NCBI GenBank assembly: GCA_021730945.1
Contig: JAKFYH010000056.1
Location: forward strand, 1-64,000
DNA length: 64,000 bases
From: Acidobacteriota bacterium
Lineage (GTDB): Bacteria > Acidobacteriota > Vicinamibacteria > Vicinamibacterales > UBA2999
Direction of reading: 5' to 3'
Made by a program: the position numbers and the translations under genes. Positions 18,759-32,048 of the stretch are shown here, in pieces. The first letter of the stretch is position 1, and each line of letters begins with the position of its first letter. The notes beneath the pieces are model-generated. The model worked only from the letters and a program-made list of their open reading frames with translations. It was not told the origin of the DNA and ran no database searches.

Positions 18759-18842
18759 TTAGTGCCGGACCGACACGCCTCCCCGGGCGGCCGTAAAGCC
18801 GCCGATGGTAAAGGACGTAAAGTTCCGCGTCGCGCCGATCAT
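18759..18842 (-). CDS. pheL: Predicted Phe leader peptide of pheA (attenuator leader)
   Basis: A 27-codon ORF, MIGATRNFTSFTIGGFTAARGGVSVRH, too short for the track. It has three Phe codons (positions 8, 11 and 16), all TTT although this genome favours GC-ending codons. The ATG lies 7 nt after a TATACT box. GGCGGC at codons 14-15 can pair with GCCGCC at codons 18-19 (a pause-type hairpin across the third Phe codon). Codons 20-23 contain GGGGAGGCG, complementary to the 5' arm of the downstream terminator. Stalling at Phe codons would leave this segment free to form the antiterminator and allow pheA transcription. The gene symbol follows function, not proven homology. Confidence 0.72.
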   Translation of the reverse strand: MIGATRNFTSFTIGGFTAARGGVSVRH

Positions 18843-18849
18843 CGCGCGC

Positions 18850-18875
18850 AGTATAGCCGAGTTCGGTCCTGTCAA
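18850..18875 (-). promoter_or_regulatory. Promoter of the pheA leader
   Basis: On the minus strand TTGACA (18875-18870) and TATACT (18855-18850) are near-consensus hexamers, but the spacer is only 14 nt. The leader ORF starts 7 nt after the -10 box, so the transcript would begin at or near its ATG. The promoter sits just after the sucD stop codon. Confidence 0.6.
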
Positions 18876-18887
18876 TTCACTCGCCTT

Positions 18888-19760
18888 TTACTTCATGACT
18901 TCGACCAGCGCCTGGCCCATGTCGGCCGGGCTCTTGACGACGCGGACGCCGGCCGCGGTGAGCGCGGCCATCTTCTCGGCTGCCGTGCCCTTGCCGCCGG
19001 CAATGATGGCGCCGGCATGGCCCATCCGGCGGCCTTCGGGCGCGGTTTGCCCGGCAATAAACGCCACGATCGGCTTCTTGAAGTTCACCTTGATCCAGGC
19101 GGCCGCCTCTTCCTCGGCCGACCCGCCAATCTCGCCGATCATGATCACGGCGTCGGTCTCCGGGTCCTTCTGGAACAGGTCCAGCGCGTCGATGTGCGTG
19201 GTCCCGATCATCGGGTCGCCACCGATGCCGATGCAGGTGCTCTGCCCCAGACCCTGCCGGGTCAGCTGATCGATCGCCTCATAGGTGAGCGTGCCGCTCT
19301 TCGAGACGATGCCGATCCGGCCTTCCTTGCAGATGTTGGCGGGAATGATGCCGGCCTTGCCCTTGCCCGGCGAGATGATGCCCGGGCAATTGGGACCGAT
19401 CAGGCGGGTGCCCGGGTAGTCCTTCAGGAAGGTCATGGCCTTGAGCATGTCGATCACCGGAATGCCCTCGGTGATGCACACGGCAAGACCGATGCCGGCC
19501 TCGGCCGCTTCCATGATCGCGTCGGCGGCAAACGGGGGCGGCACGAAGATCACCGACGCGTTGGCGCCGGTCTGCTGGACCGCGTCGGCCACGGTGTTGA
19601 ATACCGGCCACCCTTCGTGGGTAGTGCCGCCCTTGCCGGGCGTGACGCCTCCAACCACGGTGGTGTGATACGCGGCCGCTGCCTTGGCGTGAAAGGTGCC
19701 CTCGCGGCCGGTGAGGCCTTGCACGATGAGGCGCGTGTTCTTGTCGAGCAGGACTGCCAT
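18888..19760 (-). CDS. sucD: Succinyl-CoA synthetase alpha subunit (ADP-forming type)
   Basis: 290 aa. The CoA-binding, phospho-His subunit of the TCA enzyme converting succinyl-CoA to succinate with substrate-level phosphorylation. It has an N-terminal Rossmann CoA-binding domain ([19 protein letters not shown]), the [21 protein letters not shown] segment, and the phosphorylated His in [18 protein letters not shown] near 245. The start ATG overlaps the sucC stop (TAATG). It is the second gene of sucCD. Confidence 0.97.
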   Translation of the reverse strand: MAVLLDKNTRLIVQGLTGREGTFHAKAAAAYHTTVVGGVTPGKGGTTHEGWPVFNTVADAVQQTGANASVIFVPPPFAADAIMEAAEAGIGLAVCITEGIPVIDMLKAMTFLKDYPGTRLIGPNCPGIISPGKGKAGIIPANICKEGRIGIVSKSGTLTYEAIDQLTRQGLGQSTCIGIGGDPMIGTTHIDALDLFQKDPETDAVIMIGEIGGSAEEEAAAWIKVNFKKPIVAFIAGQTAPEGRRMGHAGAIIAGGKGTAAEKMAALTAAGVRVVKSPADMGQALVEVMK

Positions 19761-20926
19761 TAGCGACCCCCCGCGAGTGCTACGACCTTGTCGGCCGCCT
19801 CGCCCATTGTGTCGGCAGTCGCAAAGTTGAGCCCGCTCTCGGCCAGCATCTTCTTTCCTTCCTCGACGTTGGTTCCCTTCATGCGGATCACAATCGGCAC
19901 CGGCACCCCGAGCTCCTTGACCGCGGCAATGACGCCGGCAGCCAGCACGTCACAGCGCAGGATGCCGCCGAAGATGTTGATGAGCACAGCCTTGACGTTC
20001 TGGTCCGACATCAGAATCTTGAATGCATTGCGAATCTGCTCGGCATTGGCGCCGCCGCCGACGTCGAGGAAGTTCGCCGGCGCGCCGCCTGCCAGCTTGA
20101 TGATGTCCATGGTCGCCATGGCCAGGCCGGCGCCGTTCACCATGCAGCCGATCGTGCCGTCGAGGCGGATGTAGTTCAGGGAGAACTTTGACGCCTCGAC
20201 TTCCAGCGGATCCTCTTCGCTGATGTCGCGCAGCTCGCGGATGTCCGGGTGGCGGTACATCGCGTTGTCGTCGAAGTTCATCTTGGCGTCGAGCGCCAGC
20301 AGGTCGCCGGTCTTGGTGACAATCAGGGGATTGATCTCCAGGATCGACGCGTCCGTGGCCAGAAACGCCGTGTAGAGCGCCATCATCATCTTGACGCCCT
20401 TCTTCAGGGAGTCACCGGTCAGCCCGAGCGCGAATCCCAACTGCTGAGCCTGGAAAGGCTGCAGTCCGACACCGGGGTGGATGAACACCTTGTGAATCTT
20501 CTCCGGCGATTCCTCGGCAATCTTCTCGATCTCGACGCCACCCTCGCGGCTGACCATGAGGACAATCCTCTGGGAGGCGCGATCGACCACCAGACCCAGG
20601 TAGAGTTCGCGGTCAATGGCCAGCCCCTCCTCCACCAGCAGGCGGGAGATCTTCTGCCCATCGGGACCGGTCTGGTAGGTCACAAGCGTCTTGCCCAGCA
20701 GTTCGCGGGCGACCGTCTCGGCCTCTTCCGCCGACTTGGTGAGCTTCACGCCGCCGGCCTTGCCGCGGCCACCCGCGTGAATCTGCGCCTTCACCACCGA
20801 GATGGGACCGCCGAGGCGCTTGGCAATGTCATGGACTTCTTCCGGCGTGAATGCCACTTCCCCGCGGGGAACCGGCACGCCGTACTTCGAGAGAACAGCT
20901 TTGGCTTGGTACTCGTGGATTTTCAT
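19760..20926 (-). CDS. sucC: Succinyl-CoA synthetase beta subunit
   Basis: 388 aa. ATP-grasp subunit of succinyl-CoA synthetase. [22 protein letters not shown] is the classic N-terminus, [17 protein letters not shown] binds nucleotide, and [19 protein letters not shown] and [15 protein letters not shown] are family signatures. Nucleotide specificity (ATP or GTP) cannot be fixed by eye. Its upstream region is shared with divergent sdhC (61 bp). The sequence just before the ATG (aaaccccttcac) has no Shine-Dalgarno. Confidence 0.97.
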   Translation of the reverse strand: MKIHEYQAKAVLSKYGVPVPRGEVAFTPEEVHDIAKRLGGPISVVKAQIHAGGRGKAGGVKLTKSAEEAETVARELLGKTLVTYQTGPDGQKISRLLVEEGLAIDRELYLGLVVDRASQRIVLMVSREGGVEIEKIAEESPEKIHKVFIHPGVGLQPFQAQQLGFALGLTGDSLKKGVKMMMALYTAFLATDASILEINPLIVTKTGDLLALDAKMNFDDNAMYRHPDIRELRDISEEDPLEVEASKFSLNYIRLDGTIGCMVNGAGLAMATMDIIKLAGGAPANFLDVGGGANAEQIRNAFKILMSDQNVKAVLINIFGGILRCDVLAAGVIAAVKELGVPVPIVIRMKGTNVEEGKKMLAESGLNFATADTMGEAADKVVALAGGR

Positions 20927-20987
20927 GTGAAGGGGTTTAGTTTAATACATTCCCGGGTGTTACCATTAACCGTTAGACACCTCCTTC
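20927..20987. promoter_or_regulatory. Divergent promoter region between sucC and sdhC
   Basis: This 61-bp AT-richer gap separates two divergent TCA transcription units. On the minus strand TATTAAACT lies 12-15 nt before sucC. Neither sucC nor sdhC has a recognisable Shine-Dalgarno, so short leaders are likely. A shared regulator binding site is possible but none is recognised. Confidence 0.4.
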
Positions 20988-21659
20988 ATGACACCTCCAG
21001 TGCTGTCCTCATCCATCGGCTCGAAATTCCTGATTGCGCTCACTGGCCTCTTCCTGTTCCTGTTCCTGGTCTCGCACCTGGCCGGGAATCTGCTCTTTAT
21101 TCTTGGCCCCGACGCGTTCAATCACTACTCGCACGCCCTGATCAGCAACCCGCTGATCCTGGTGGCCGAGGGCGGCCTGGTCGCCATCTTCCTGCTCCAT
21201 GTCTTTAAGACCGTCACCATCGTCGTCGCCAACCGCGGCGCCCGGCCCGAGCGCTATGCCGCCCGGAAGTGGGCAAAGAGCAAGAACGACCGCAGCCGCA
21301 AGACGCTGTCGTCGACCACGATGATCCTGACCGGCACGATCACGCTGTTGTTCGTGGTGACGCACCTGGCCACCTTCAAGTTCGGCCCCTACTACGAGAC
21401 GGCGGAGGGGATTCGCGACCTGTATCGCCTGCAGACGGCGGTCTTCAGCGATCCCGGCTACGTGGCCTTCTACCTCGTGTGCATGGCCGTGGTCGGCTTT
21501 CACCTCTGGCACGGCATCTCGAGCGCCGCGCAATCCTTCGGCCTCGACAGTCCGCGGTGGACGCCGCGGATTCTCTGGGTCGGGCGGCTGCTGACGGCCG
21601 TGATTACCGCGGGCTTTGCCCTGCTTCCAATCTTCACTTTTGTCGCGGGGCGGAACTGA
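20988..21659 (+). CDS. sdhC: Succinate dehydrogenase cytochrome b subunit
   Basis: 223 aa. A single membrane anchor of the diheme cytochrome b558 type (as in Bacillus or Bacteroidetes enzymes), so no sdhD is needed. Five hydrophobic helices are visible: ~8-32 ([23 protein letters not shown]), ~55-78, ~105-128, ~155-180 ([19 protein letters not shown]) and ~190-216. Conserved His in VSHLAG, LLHVFK, VTHLAT and GFHLWHG are candidate heme ligands. It transfers electrons from SdhB to quinone. It is followed 2 nt later by sdhA. Confidence 0.93.
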   Translation: MTPPVLSSSIGSKFLIALTGLFLFLFLVSHLAGNLLFILGPDAFNHYSHALISNPLILVAEGGLVAIFLLHVFKTVTIVVANRGARPERYAARKWAKSKNDRSRKTLSSTTMILTGTITLLFVVTHLATFKFGPYYETAEGIRDLYRLQTAVFSDPGYVAFYLVCMAVVGFHLWHGISSAAQSFGLDSPRWTPRILWVGRLLTAVITAGFALLPIFTFVAGRN

Positions 21660-21661
21660 AC

Positions 21662-23574
<1,913 letters not shown>

Positions 23575-23575
<1 letters not shown>

Positions 23576-24321
23576 TGGCCATGACGGTAAAGCTGAAGGT
23601 ATGGCGGCAGGCAGGCCCAGGGCAGCCCGGCAAGCTGGTGGACTACGTGGCCGACGCCGTCCACGCCGACATGTCGTTTCTCGAAATGCTCGACGTCGTC
23701 AACGAGAGCCTGATCAAGAGGGGCGAGGATCCGATTGCGTTTGACTCGGACTGCCGCGAGGGCATCTGCGGCAGTTGCGGCCTGGTGATTGACGGCATCC
23801 CGCACGGCCCTGACAAGGGCGCCACCACCTGCCAGGTCCACATGCGCCGGTTCAAGAGCGGAGAGACCATCACGGTCGAGCCGTTTCGCGCCAAGGCCTT
23901 CCCCATCCTGAAAGACCTGGTGGTGGACCGTTCGGCATTTGACCGCATCATCGCGGCTGGCGGCTACGTATCGATGAACGTGGGCGGCGCCCCCGACGCC
24001 AACAGCCTGCCCATCCCCAAGGACGTCGCCGACCAGGCCATGGACTCGGCCCAGTGCATCGGTTGCGGCGCCTGCGTGGCGGCCTGCAAGAACGCCGCGG
24101 CCCACCTGTTTACCTCCGCGAAGATCACCCACCTGGGCCTTCTGCCCCAGGGTGAAGCCGAACGCGACCGCCGCGTCGTCCGCATGGTGGACCAGATGGA
24201 TGGCGAAGGGTTTGGCAGTTGCTCGAACGAGGGGGAATGCGAAGCAGTGTGCCCGAAGGAAATCTCGATTTCCAATATTGCCAGGATGAATCGAGACTTC
24301 CTGAAGGCCATCGTCAGTTAG
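23575..24321 (+). CDS. sdhB: Succinate dehydrogenase iron-sulfur subunit
   Basis: 248 aa. It carries the [2Fe-2S] site [15 protein letters not shown] and, in the C-terminal ferredoxin domain, [13 protein letters not shown] and [15 protein letters not shown] for the [4Fe-4S] and [3Fe-4S] centres. The start overlaps the sdhA stop (TAATG). It completes the sdhCAB operon, and a GC-rich inverted repeat follows the stop. Confidence 0.97.
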
Positions 24322-24323
24322 AA

Positions 24324-24345
24324 AGCGGGGGCTGAAGCCCCCGCT
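24324..24345. terminator. Bidirectional hairpin between sdhB and mdh
   Basis: The palindrome agcgggggct-ga-agcccccgct lies 2 nt after the sdhB stop, between convergent sdhB and mdh. It is a strong stem with only a weak T stretch on the minus side, so it may serve both transcripts. Confidence 0.6.
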
Positions 24346-24362
24346 CTCCGAACGTCGCTTGC

Positions 24363-25295
24363 TTAGACCCCGATGACGTCGACCAGTTCCTTTACGGCGC
24401 CGGCCGACTTGTTGAACGCGGCCTGCTCGTCGGCCGTGAGCTTGATCTCGATGATCTTTTCCATGCCCTTGGCGCCCAGCTTCACGGGCACGCCGACAAA
24501 CAGGTTGCTGACGCCGTACTCGCCCTGCAGATACACCGAGCAGGGCATGATCTTCTTCTGATCCTTCAGGATCGCCTCGACCATCAGCGCGGCCGAGGCA
24601 CCGGGCGCATACCAGGCGCTCGTCCCGACCAGCTTGGTAATCTCGGCGCCGCCGTTGGCGGTTCGCTCGCAGATCGCCGCGATCCGGTCGGGCGGCAACA
24701 ATTCTGTAATCGGGATACCTGCCACCGTGGTGTAGCGCGGGAGCGGCACCATGGTGTCGCCGTGGCCGCCAAGCACGAATGACGAGACGTTCTCGACCGA
24801 CACGCCCAGTTCCATGGCGATGAAGGTGCTCATGCGGGCCGAGTCGAGCACGCCGGCCATGCCGATCACACGCTCGCGCGGGAACTGGCTCAACTTGAAG
24901 ACCGCCTGCGACATGGCGTCGAGCGGATTGGCCACCGGAATGATGATGCAATTGGGCGAGTACTTGACGATCTCGGCCGTCACGTCCTGCATGATCTTGT
25001 AGTTGACGTTCAACAAGTCGTCGCGGCTCATGCCGGGTTTGCGCGGCATGCCCGAGGTAATGACGACCACATCGGAGTTGGCGCTTTCCGAGAAATCCTT
25101 GGTGCCAACGCCGACCACGCGCGAGGCCGAGCCTTCGATCGGACACGATTCGTAAATGTCGAGGGCGACGCCCGCAGCTTTCGTCTCGGCCAAATCCACG
25201 ACCACGACATCCGCCAGCTCCCGCTGCGCAATTGATCGCGCGACAGTTGCGCCGACGTTTCCCGCACCACCGACGACCGTAACTTTCCGATTCAT
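24363..25295 (-). CDS. mdh: Malate dehydrogenase
   Basis: 310 aa from the ATG at 25295. LDH-like malate dehydrogenase: NAD-binding [15 protein letters not shown], substrate Arg in [14 protein letters not shown] (Arg here marks malate rather than lactate), NPLDAMSQ, and the catalytic His in [15 protein letters not shown]. The track start is a GTG three codons earlier. The ATG is preferred because ggag lies 8 nt upstream of it. It completes a local TCA set with sucCD and sdhCAB. Confidence 0.96.
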   Translation of the reverse strand: MNRKVTVVGGAGNVGATVARSIAQRELADVVVVDLAETKAAGVALDIYESCPIEGSASRVVGVGTKDFSESANSDVVVITSGMPRKPGMSRDDLLNVNYKIMQDVTAEIVKYSPNCIIIPVANPLDAMSQAVFKLSQFPRERVIGMAGVLDSARMSTFIAMELGVSVENVSSFVLGGHGDTMVPLPRYTTVAGIPITELLPPDRIAAICERTANGGAEITKLVGTSAWYAPGASAALMVEAILKDQKKIMPCSVYLQGEYGVSNLFVGVPVKLGAKGMEKIIEIKLTADEQAAFNKSAGAVKELVDVIGV

Positions 25296-25339
25296 GAAAT
25301 GCACTCCGTTAGGTCAGATTCCCTTTATTCGCACGCGCC

Positions 25340-25374
25340 GATTCCACAGTTTCTGTGGAAAACCATGTGGAAAA
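25340..25374. promoter_or_regulatory. DnaA-box-like cluster upstream of mdh
   Basis: Two copies of TGTGGAAAA (reverse complement TTTTCCACA, matching TTWTNCACA) lie at 25354-25362 and 25366-25374, 12 bp apart. The first forms a dyad with ttccacag at 25342. They lie in the mdh/serA divergent gap, upstream of mdh. DnaA binding is an inference from the consensus only. Confidence 0.45.
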
Positions 25375-25425
25375 GTGCGCGTGAACACCGTGTAACGCCT
25401 GCGTTCCGGAACAAATCTACGAATT

Positions 25426-25441
25426 GCACCATTCATGGTGC
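25426..25441. promoter_or_regulatory. Operator-like palindrome GCACCAT-TC-ATGGTGC
   Basis: A perfect 7-bp dyad with a 2-bp centre in the 269-bp gap between mdh and serA. Its size and symmetry fit a dimeric repressor site. No specific regulator is recognised. Confidence 0.45.
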
Positions 25442-25456
25442 GTCGCAAACTTCTCA

Positions 25457-25517
25457 CAGGAGATCAGGAGCTCAAGAAAGAAAAATAAGTCCTTTCTCAT
25501 GATCTCATGACCTCCTG
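25457..25517. repeat. Imperfect inverted repeat upstream of serA
   Basis: The left arm caggagatcaggagctcaagaaag and the right arm ctttctcatgatctcatgacctcctg are imperfectly complementary over about 24 bp, separated by 11 AT-rich bases. It could form a large stem-loop in RNA reading toward serA or be a protein-binding dyad. Confidence 0.5.
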
Positions 25518-25564
25518 TTTATTCCTCAGGCCGCGAGTAACGTATTATATCGACTCCCAATCAC

Positions 25565-27142
25565 ATGCTTATTGTCATAGCTGACGACCTCCCAAAGTCT
25601 GCCGTCGAACTCCTTCGCGCGGAAGGATGGACAGTCGATGCCCGGTCAGGGCGAACCCCCGAACAGTTGAAGGCCGACTTGCCTGAGGCCGACGCGATCG
25701 TCGTCCGCAGCGCGACGAAGGTGACGGCTGACATCATCGCCGCTGCGCCCAAACTTCGTGCCATCGCCCGCGCCGGCACGGGCGTGGACAACGTCAATGT
25801 CGAAGCCGCCAGCGGCCGCGGCATCGTCGTGATGAACGCCCCCGGCGCCAACAGCATCAGCGTGGCCGAACTGGCCATGGCCCAGTTGCTCGCGCTCGCC
25901 CGTAAACTCCCCGCCGCCGACGCCTCGATGAAGGCCGGCAAATGGGACAAGAAATCATTCCTGGGTGAAGAAGTTCGCGGCAAGGTGCTCGGCCTGGCCG
26001 GTCTCGGCCGCATCGGCCAGGAAGTGACGCGGCGGGCCCAGGCGTTCGAGATGACCGTGATCGCCCACGACCCGTTCATCTCGGCGCAGGTCGCCGCCGA
26101 CATGGGCGTGGAACTGGTGTCGTTCGACGAGCTCTGTGCCCGCGCGGATTTTCTGTCGCTGCACATGCCGGCGACACCGCAAACCCGGCACATCTTCAAT
26201 GCCGAACGCCTGGCCGCCTGCAAGAAGGGGCTGAAGTTGATCAATACGGCCCGCGGCGAGCTGATCGACGAGCAGGCCCTGGCCGCCGCCATTACCAGCG
26301 GACATATTGGCGGGGCGGCGCTCGACGTCTACACCGCCGAGCCGACCACCGACCATGCCCTTCAGCAGTTGCCGCAGGTCGTGGCCAGCCCCCACATTGC
26401 GGCATCAACCCGGGAGGGCCAGGAACTGGTGGGTGTGGAGACGGCGTCAGCGCTGCGCGATTTCCTCAAGACCGGGGTGATTCGCAACGCCGTGAACTTC
26501 CCGTCCGTCGCCCCTGAGGAATTCCTGCGCCTCCAGCCCTTCATCAAGCTCGGCAAGCAACTGGGCTGCCTGGTCGGCCAGATGGGCGAGGCCCGCATCG
26601 AGAGCCTGGGCGTTCGCTACTACGGCGACCTGGCGTCCGGCCAGCATCCATTGATCGTCAATGCGGTCCTGGTCGGCCTGTTCGAAGCCATCTTGTCGGA
26701 CACCGTCACCGAGGTGAATGCCCGCGCCGTGGCCGCCGCTCGCGGCATGGACCTGGTTGAGTCGTCCAGCAGCCGCGCCCGCGAATACCGGAGCCTGCTG
26801 TCGGTCAAGCTCATGACCAGCGACGGCGAGCGCTGGGTGGAAGGCACCGTGTCGGGCAACACGTCCCGCCTGGTGCTGCTCAACGGCGTTCCGGTAGAAG
26901 CGCCCTTGACCGGCACACTCCTGCTGCTTGCCAACCACGACCAACCCGGCGTGATCGGCGAAGTGGGCACTCTCCTGGGCAAGCACGGAATCAACATCGC
27001 CAACTTCGCCCTGGGCCGCAACGGCACGGGAGCCGTCGGCGCGGTCAACGTCGACGAACCCGGCGAACAGATCGGTGAGGATGTACTGACGGAGATCCGG
27101 GCGGTCAAGCCGGTCAAGGCCGCCTGGCTGGTGCGCGTCTAG
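25565..27142 (+). CDS. serA: D-3-phosphoglycerate dehydrogenase
   Basis: 525 aa. First step of serine synthesis from 3-phosphoglycerate. An N-terminal substrate domain (SATKVTADIIAAAPKLRAIARAGTGVDN) is followed by the NAD Rossmann motif GLGRIGQEVTRRAQAF and catalytic His/Glu regions. After residue ~320 come the extra ASB domain and a C-terminal ACT domain (LLANHDQPGVIGEVGTLLG), giving the long form found in Bacillus and Mycobacterium. The upstream sequence actcccaatcac has no Shine-Dalgarno, and TATTAT lies 16 nt before the ATG, so the leader is probably very short. The stop overlaps the convergent PilP-like gene. Confidence 0.97.
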   Translation: MLIVIADDLPKSAVELLRAEGWTVDARSGRTPEQLKADLPEADAIVVRSATKVTADIIAAAPKLRAIARAGTGVDNVNVEAASGRGIVVMNAPGANSISVAELAMAQLLALARKLPAADASMKAGKWDKKSFLGEEVRGKVLGLAGLGRIGQEVTRRAQAFEMTVIAHDPFISAQVAADMGVELVSFDELCARADFLSLHMPATPQTRHIFNAERLAACKKGLKLINTARGELIDEQALAAAITSGHIGGAALDVYTAEPTTDHALQQLPQVVASPHIAASTREGQELVGVETASALRDFLKTGVIRNAVNFPSVAPEEFLRLQPFIKLGKQLGCLVGQMGEARIESLGVRYYGDLASGQHPLIVNAVLVGLFEAILSDTVTEVNARAVAAARGMDLVESSSSRAREYRSLLSVKLMTSDGERWVEGTVSGNTSRLVLLNGVPVEAPLTGTLLLLANHDQPGVIGEVGTLLGKHGINIANFALGRNGTGAVGAVNVDEPGEQIGEDVLTEIRAVKPVKAAWLVRV

Positions 27143-27681
27143 GGCAGGCGCAGCGTCTGTGTGACACCGGCGGCGTCGATAATGACGATGCCGGTGTCGC
27201 TGACTTCGACGACTCGGTAGCCGTTCGACAACAGGTCGCCGGCGGTCACAAGCGCCATCACGCCGTTGTCACTGACGATGGCGGTGATCACCGTGACGCC
27301 GTCTTTTTCGGTGGACGCAATCCCCGACAACTTAAATTGCAGAAGCGGCGGCTCGGGAGCCATCGGCGCGGCGACCGGTGCCGCCTCGGACTCCGGCATC
27401 ACGCGCGATCTCACCAGGTTCGGCCGTCTGGCCTCAAACACGAACGGGTTTCGCCCCGCTGATGGCGTCCGGCTGGGCTGCGTATCCAGCCGCTCACGCA
27501 GTTGCCGGGTCAGCGGCGCCACCGGCGTCGCGCTGCCGAGTGGGCGCGGTCCTGGTCGCGCGGCCGCCGCCGGCGCGTCGGGCGGGTTCTGACGCGAGGC
27601 GCGTGTCGTCCCGAGCGCCCAGCCTGTCGTCAAGCTCAGTGCGCCAATCAGCAACACGGTTCCCGGAGGCCAGTTTTTCAT
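27139..27681 (-). CDS. PilP/GspC-like periplasmic protein, orphan
   Basis: 180 aa from the ATG at 27681 (MKNWPPGTVLLIGALSLTTGW), a signal anchor. A Pro/Ala-rich linker follows (~30-105), then a small beta domain: LSGIASTEKDGVTVITAIVSDNGVMALVTAGDLLSNGYRVVEVSDTGIVIID, split here only to show its order. The pattern of RGI..., AI..., G(D)x(L/I) and VxxI resembles the homology domain of PilP and GspC. The canonical PilP of this window is in the pil operon, so this is a divergent paralogue with an unknown partner. It is convergent with serA and overlaps its stop by 4 nt. It is divergent from kdsB. Assignment is by fold pattern only. Confidence 0.55.
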   Translation of the reverse strand: MKNWPPGTVLLIGALSLTTGWALGTTRASRQNPPDAPAAAARPGPRPLGSATPVAPLTRQLRERLDTQPSRTPSAGRNPFVFEARRPNLVRSRVMPESEAAPVAAPMAPEPPLLQFKLSGIASTEKDGVTVITAIVSDNGVMALVTAGDLLSNGYRVVEVSDTGIVIIDAAGVTQTLRLP

Positions 27682-27772
27682 CGTCCCATCGCCACGATGG
27701 CTACGTCCTATTAGACCAAGTTTCCCGGCCGTACGGCGCAGGCATCTGGTGCCGGTCCCCACAACCTGCTGT

Positions 27773-27780
27773 GGTATGCT
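27773..27780 (+). promoter_or_regulatory. Extended -10 box of kdsB
   Basis: TGGTATGCT gives an extended -10 (TG-n-TATGCT), ending 5 nt before the GTG at 27786. No -35 is evident. It suggests a leaderless kdsB transcript. Confidence 0.4.
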
Positions 27781-27785
27781 TCGTC

Positions 27786-30265
<2,480 letters not shown>

Positions 30266-31096
30266 GTGCAGGCCGTCACGCCGGTCAGCGCCGGCCCGGT
30301 GTCGTTCGGCACGGGGCAGCCACTCGCGTTCATCCTCGGCCCGTGCGTCATCGAGAGCGAGGCCCACGCGCTTGAGATCGGCATGTTTATCGCCGAGGCG
30401 GGGCGGCGCGTCGGCGCGCCGGTGGTATTCAAGGCGTCCTTCGACAAGGCCAATCGCACTTCCCTCTCGTCGTACCGCGGCCCCGGCCTGGTCGAGGGTT
30501 TGAAGGTCCTGGCCCGGGTCAAGGAGCGCACCGGCCTGCCGATTCTGACCGACGTCCATGAGGTCGGCCAGGTGGGACCAGCCGCCGGCGTCTGCGACAT
30601 CCTGCAGATCCCCGCCTTCCTTTCGCGGCAAACCGATCTCCTGGTGGCAGCGGCACAGTCTGGGCGGGTCGTCAACGTCAAGAAGGGCCAATTCCTGGCG
30701 CCCCGCGACATGCGGCACGTGGTCGCCAAGCTCGTCGACTCGGGCAACTCCAACATTCTTGTGACCGAGCGGGGCGCCTCCTTCGGCTACAACAACCTGG
30801 TGGTCGACCCGCGGGCGTTTCCGATGCTGCGGGAAATGGGCTACCCAGTGATCTTCGACGTAACCCACAGCCTGCAGCTCCCCGGCGCCGGCGACGGCGT
30901 GACCGCCGGCCTGGCGGAGTACATCGCGCCCATGGCACAGGCCGGTGTCGCTGCCGGCGTCGATGGGGTGTTCATGGAGGTCCACGAGGAACCGAGCCGC
31001 GCCAGGAGCGATGCCGCCAATGCGCTCAGGCTGGACCTGCTCGAACCGCTCATGCAGCGGCTGATGGCCCTTGATAGGATCGTCCGGCATGCCTGA
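30266..31096 (+). CDS. kdsA: 3-deoxy-8-phosphooctulonate synthase (Kdo-8-P synthase)
   Basis: 276 aa, starting at a GTG directly after the pyrG stop. It condenses PEP with arabinose-5-phosphate. Motifs: ILGPCVIESEAHALEIG, FKASFDKANRTSLSSYRGPG, TDVHE, and FDVTHSLQLPG. Cys27 in GPC, the His of DVTHS and the Glu/Asp near MEVHEEPSRARSD match the metal-ligand set of metal-dependent (Aquifex-type) enzymes rather than the Asn-containing E. coli type. Its stop overlaps the kdsD start by 8 nt. Confidence 0.96.
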   Translation: MQAVTPVSAGPVSFGTGQPLAFILGPCVIESEAHALEIGMFIAEAGRRVGAPVVFKASFDKANRTSLSSYRGPGLVEGLKVLARVKERTGLPILTDVHEVGQVGPAAGVCDILQIPAFLSRQTDLLVAAAQSGRVVNVKKGQFLAPRDMRHVVAKLVDSGNSNILVTERGASFGYNNLVVDPRAFPMLREMGYPVIFDVTHSLQLPGAGDGVTAGLAEYIAPMAQAGVAAGVDGVFMEVHEEPSRARSDAANALRLDLLEPLMQRLMALDRIVRHA

Positions 31097-32045
31097 CCTG
31101 TCCCTCGCGCGCAAGGTGCTCCAGACGGAAGCGGCCGCGATCCTCGCACTGGTGGATCGGCTCGACGATCGCTTCGCGCACGCCGTGCTGCTGGTCAAGG
31201 GCTGCAAGGGCCGGGTGATCGTGACCGGCATGGGCAAGTCCGGGATCATCTGCCGCAAGATTGCGGCGACGCTGGCCAGCACGGGAACCCCGGCGTTCTT
31301 CCTGCATCCGGCCGAGGCGATCCACGGCGACCTGGGCGTGATCCAGGCCGATGACGTGGTCGTCGCGATGTCATACAGCGGCGAGACCGAAGAACTCACG
31401 CGGGTGCTCGAGACCGTCAAGCGGATCGGGGCGCCACTGGTCGCGCTGACCGGTGATCTCAAGTCGACCCTGGCGCAGGCCGCGGACGTGGCTCTCGACT
31501 GTCGCGTCTCTGAAGAAGCCTGCCCCATGAACCTCGTGCCGACCGCCAGCACCACCGCGGCCCTGGCGATGGGCGACGCGCTGGCCATGGCGGTGCTGGT
31601 CGAGAAGGGCTTCAAGCCCGAAGACTTCGCCAACCTTCACCCCGGTGGCAAGCTCGGGAAGAAGTTGATGCGGGTGTCCCAGCTGCTTCACGGCGGCGAC
31701 GCCCTGCCGGTGGTCCAGCTCCATAGCGCCATGCGCGACGTGATTTACGAGATGTCCCGCAAGGGCCTCGGCATGACGACGGTAGTCGAGAAGGACGGCA
31801 CGCTGGCTGGCATCATCACCGACGGCGACCTGCGCCGCAAGATGTCATCCGCCAACGTGCTGGAACTGACCGCCCGGGACGTGATGAGCCTGCACCCGGT
31901 CACGATCCTGCCGGAGACATTGGCGGTCGAGGCCCTGGCCGTCATGGAGACCCGCAAAATCACTTCCATTGTCGTGGTCGACGCCGGCCGCCGGGTGGAG
32001 GGGGTGGTGCACCTGCACGACCTCTGGCGAACGGAAATGGTGTAG
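31089..32045 (+). CDS. kdsD: Arabinose-5-phosphate isomerase
   Basis: 318 aa from the ATG at 31089. It makes arabinose-5-phosphate from ribulose-5-phosphate for KdsA. An N-terminal SIS domain (VIVTGMGKSGIICRKIAATLASTGT, then AMSYSGETEELTRVLE) is followed by a CBS pair (MRDVIYEMSRKGLGMTTVVEKDG and MSLHPVTILPETLAVEALAVME). The length matches KdsD/GutQ. The adjacent kdsA and overlap strongly support the Kdo role. No kdsC phosphatase is seen in this operon. Confidence 0.96.
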   Translation: MPDLSLARKVLQTEAAAILALVDRLDDRFAHAVLLVKGCKGRVIVTGMGKSGIICRKIAATLASTGTPAFFLHPAEAIHGDLGVIQADDVVVAMSYSGETEELTRVLETVKRIGAPLVALTGDLKSTLAQAADVALDCRVSEEACPMNLVPTASTTAALAMGDALAMAVLVEKGFKPEDFANLHPGGKLGKKLMRVSQLLHGGDALPVVQLHSAMRDVIYEMSRKGLGMTTVVEKDGTLAGIITDGDLRRKMSSANVLELTARDVMSLHPVTILPETLAVEALAVMETRKITSIVVVDAGRRVEGVVHLHDLWRTEMV

Positions 32046-32048
32046 CCC

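Noticed and set aside
25340-25374. Chromosomal replication origin
   Set aside because: Only two good DnaA boxes and no dnaA, dnaN or gidA/parAB nearby. Kept as a possible DnaA regulatory site instead.
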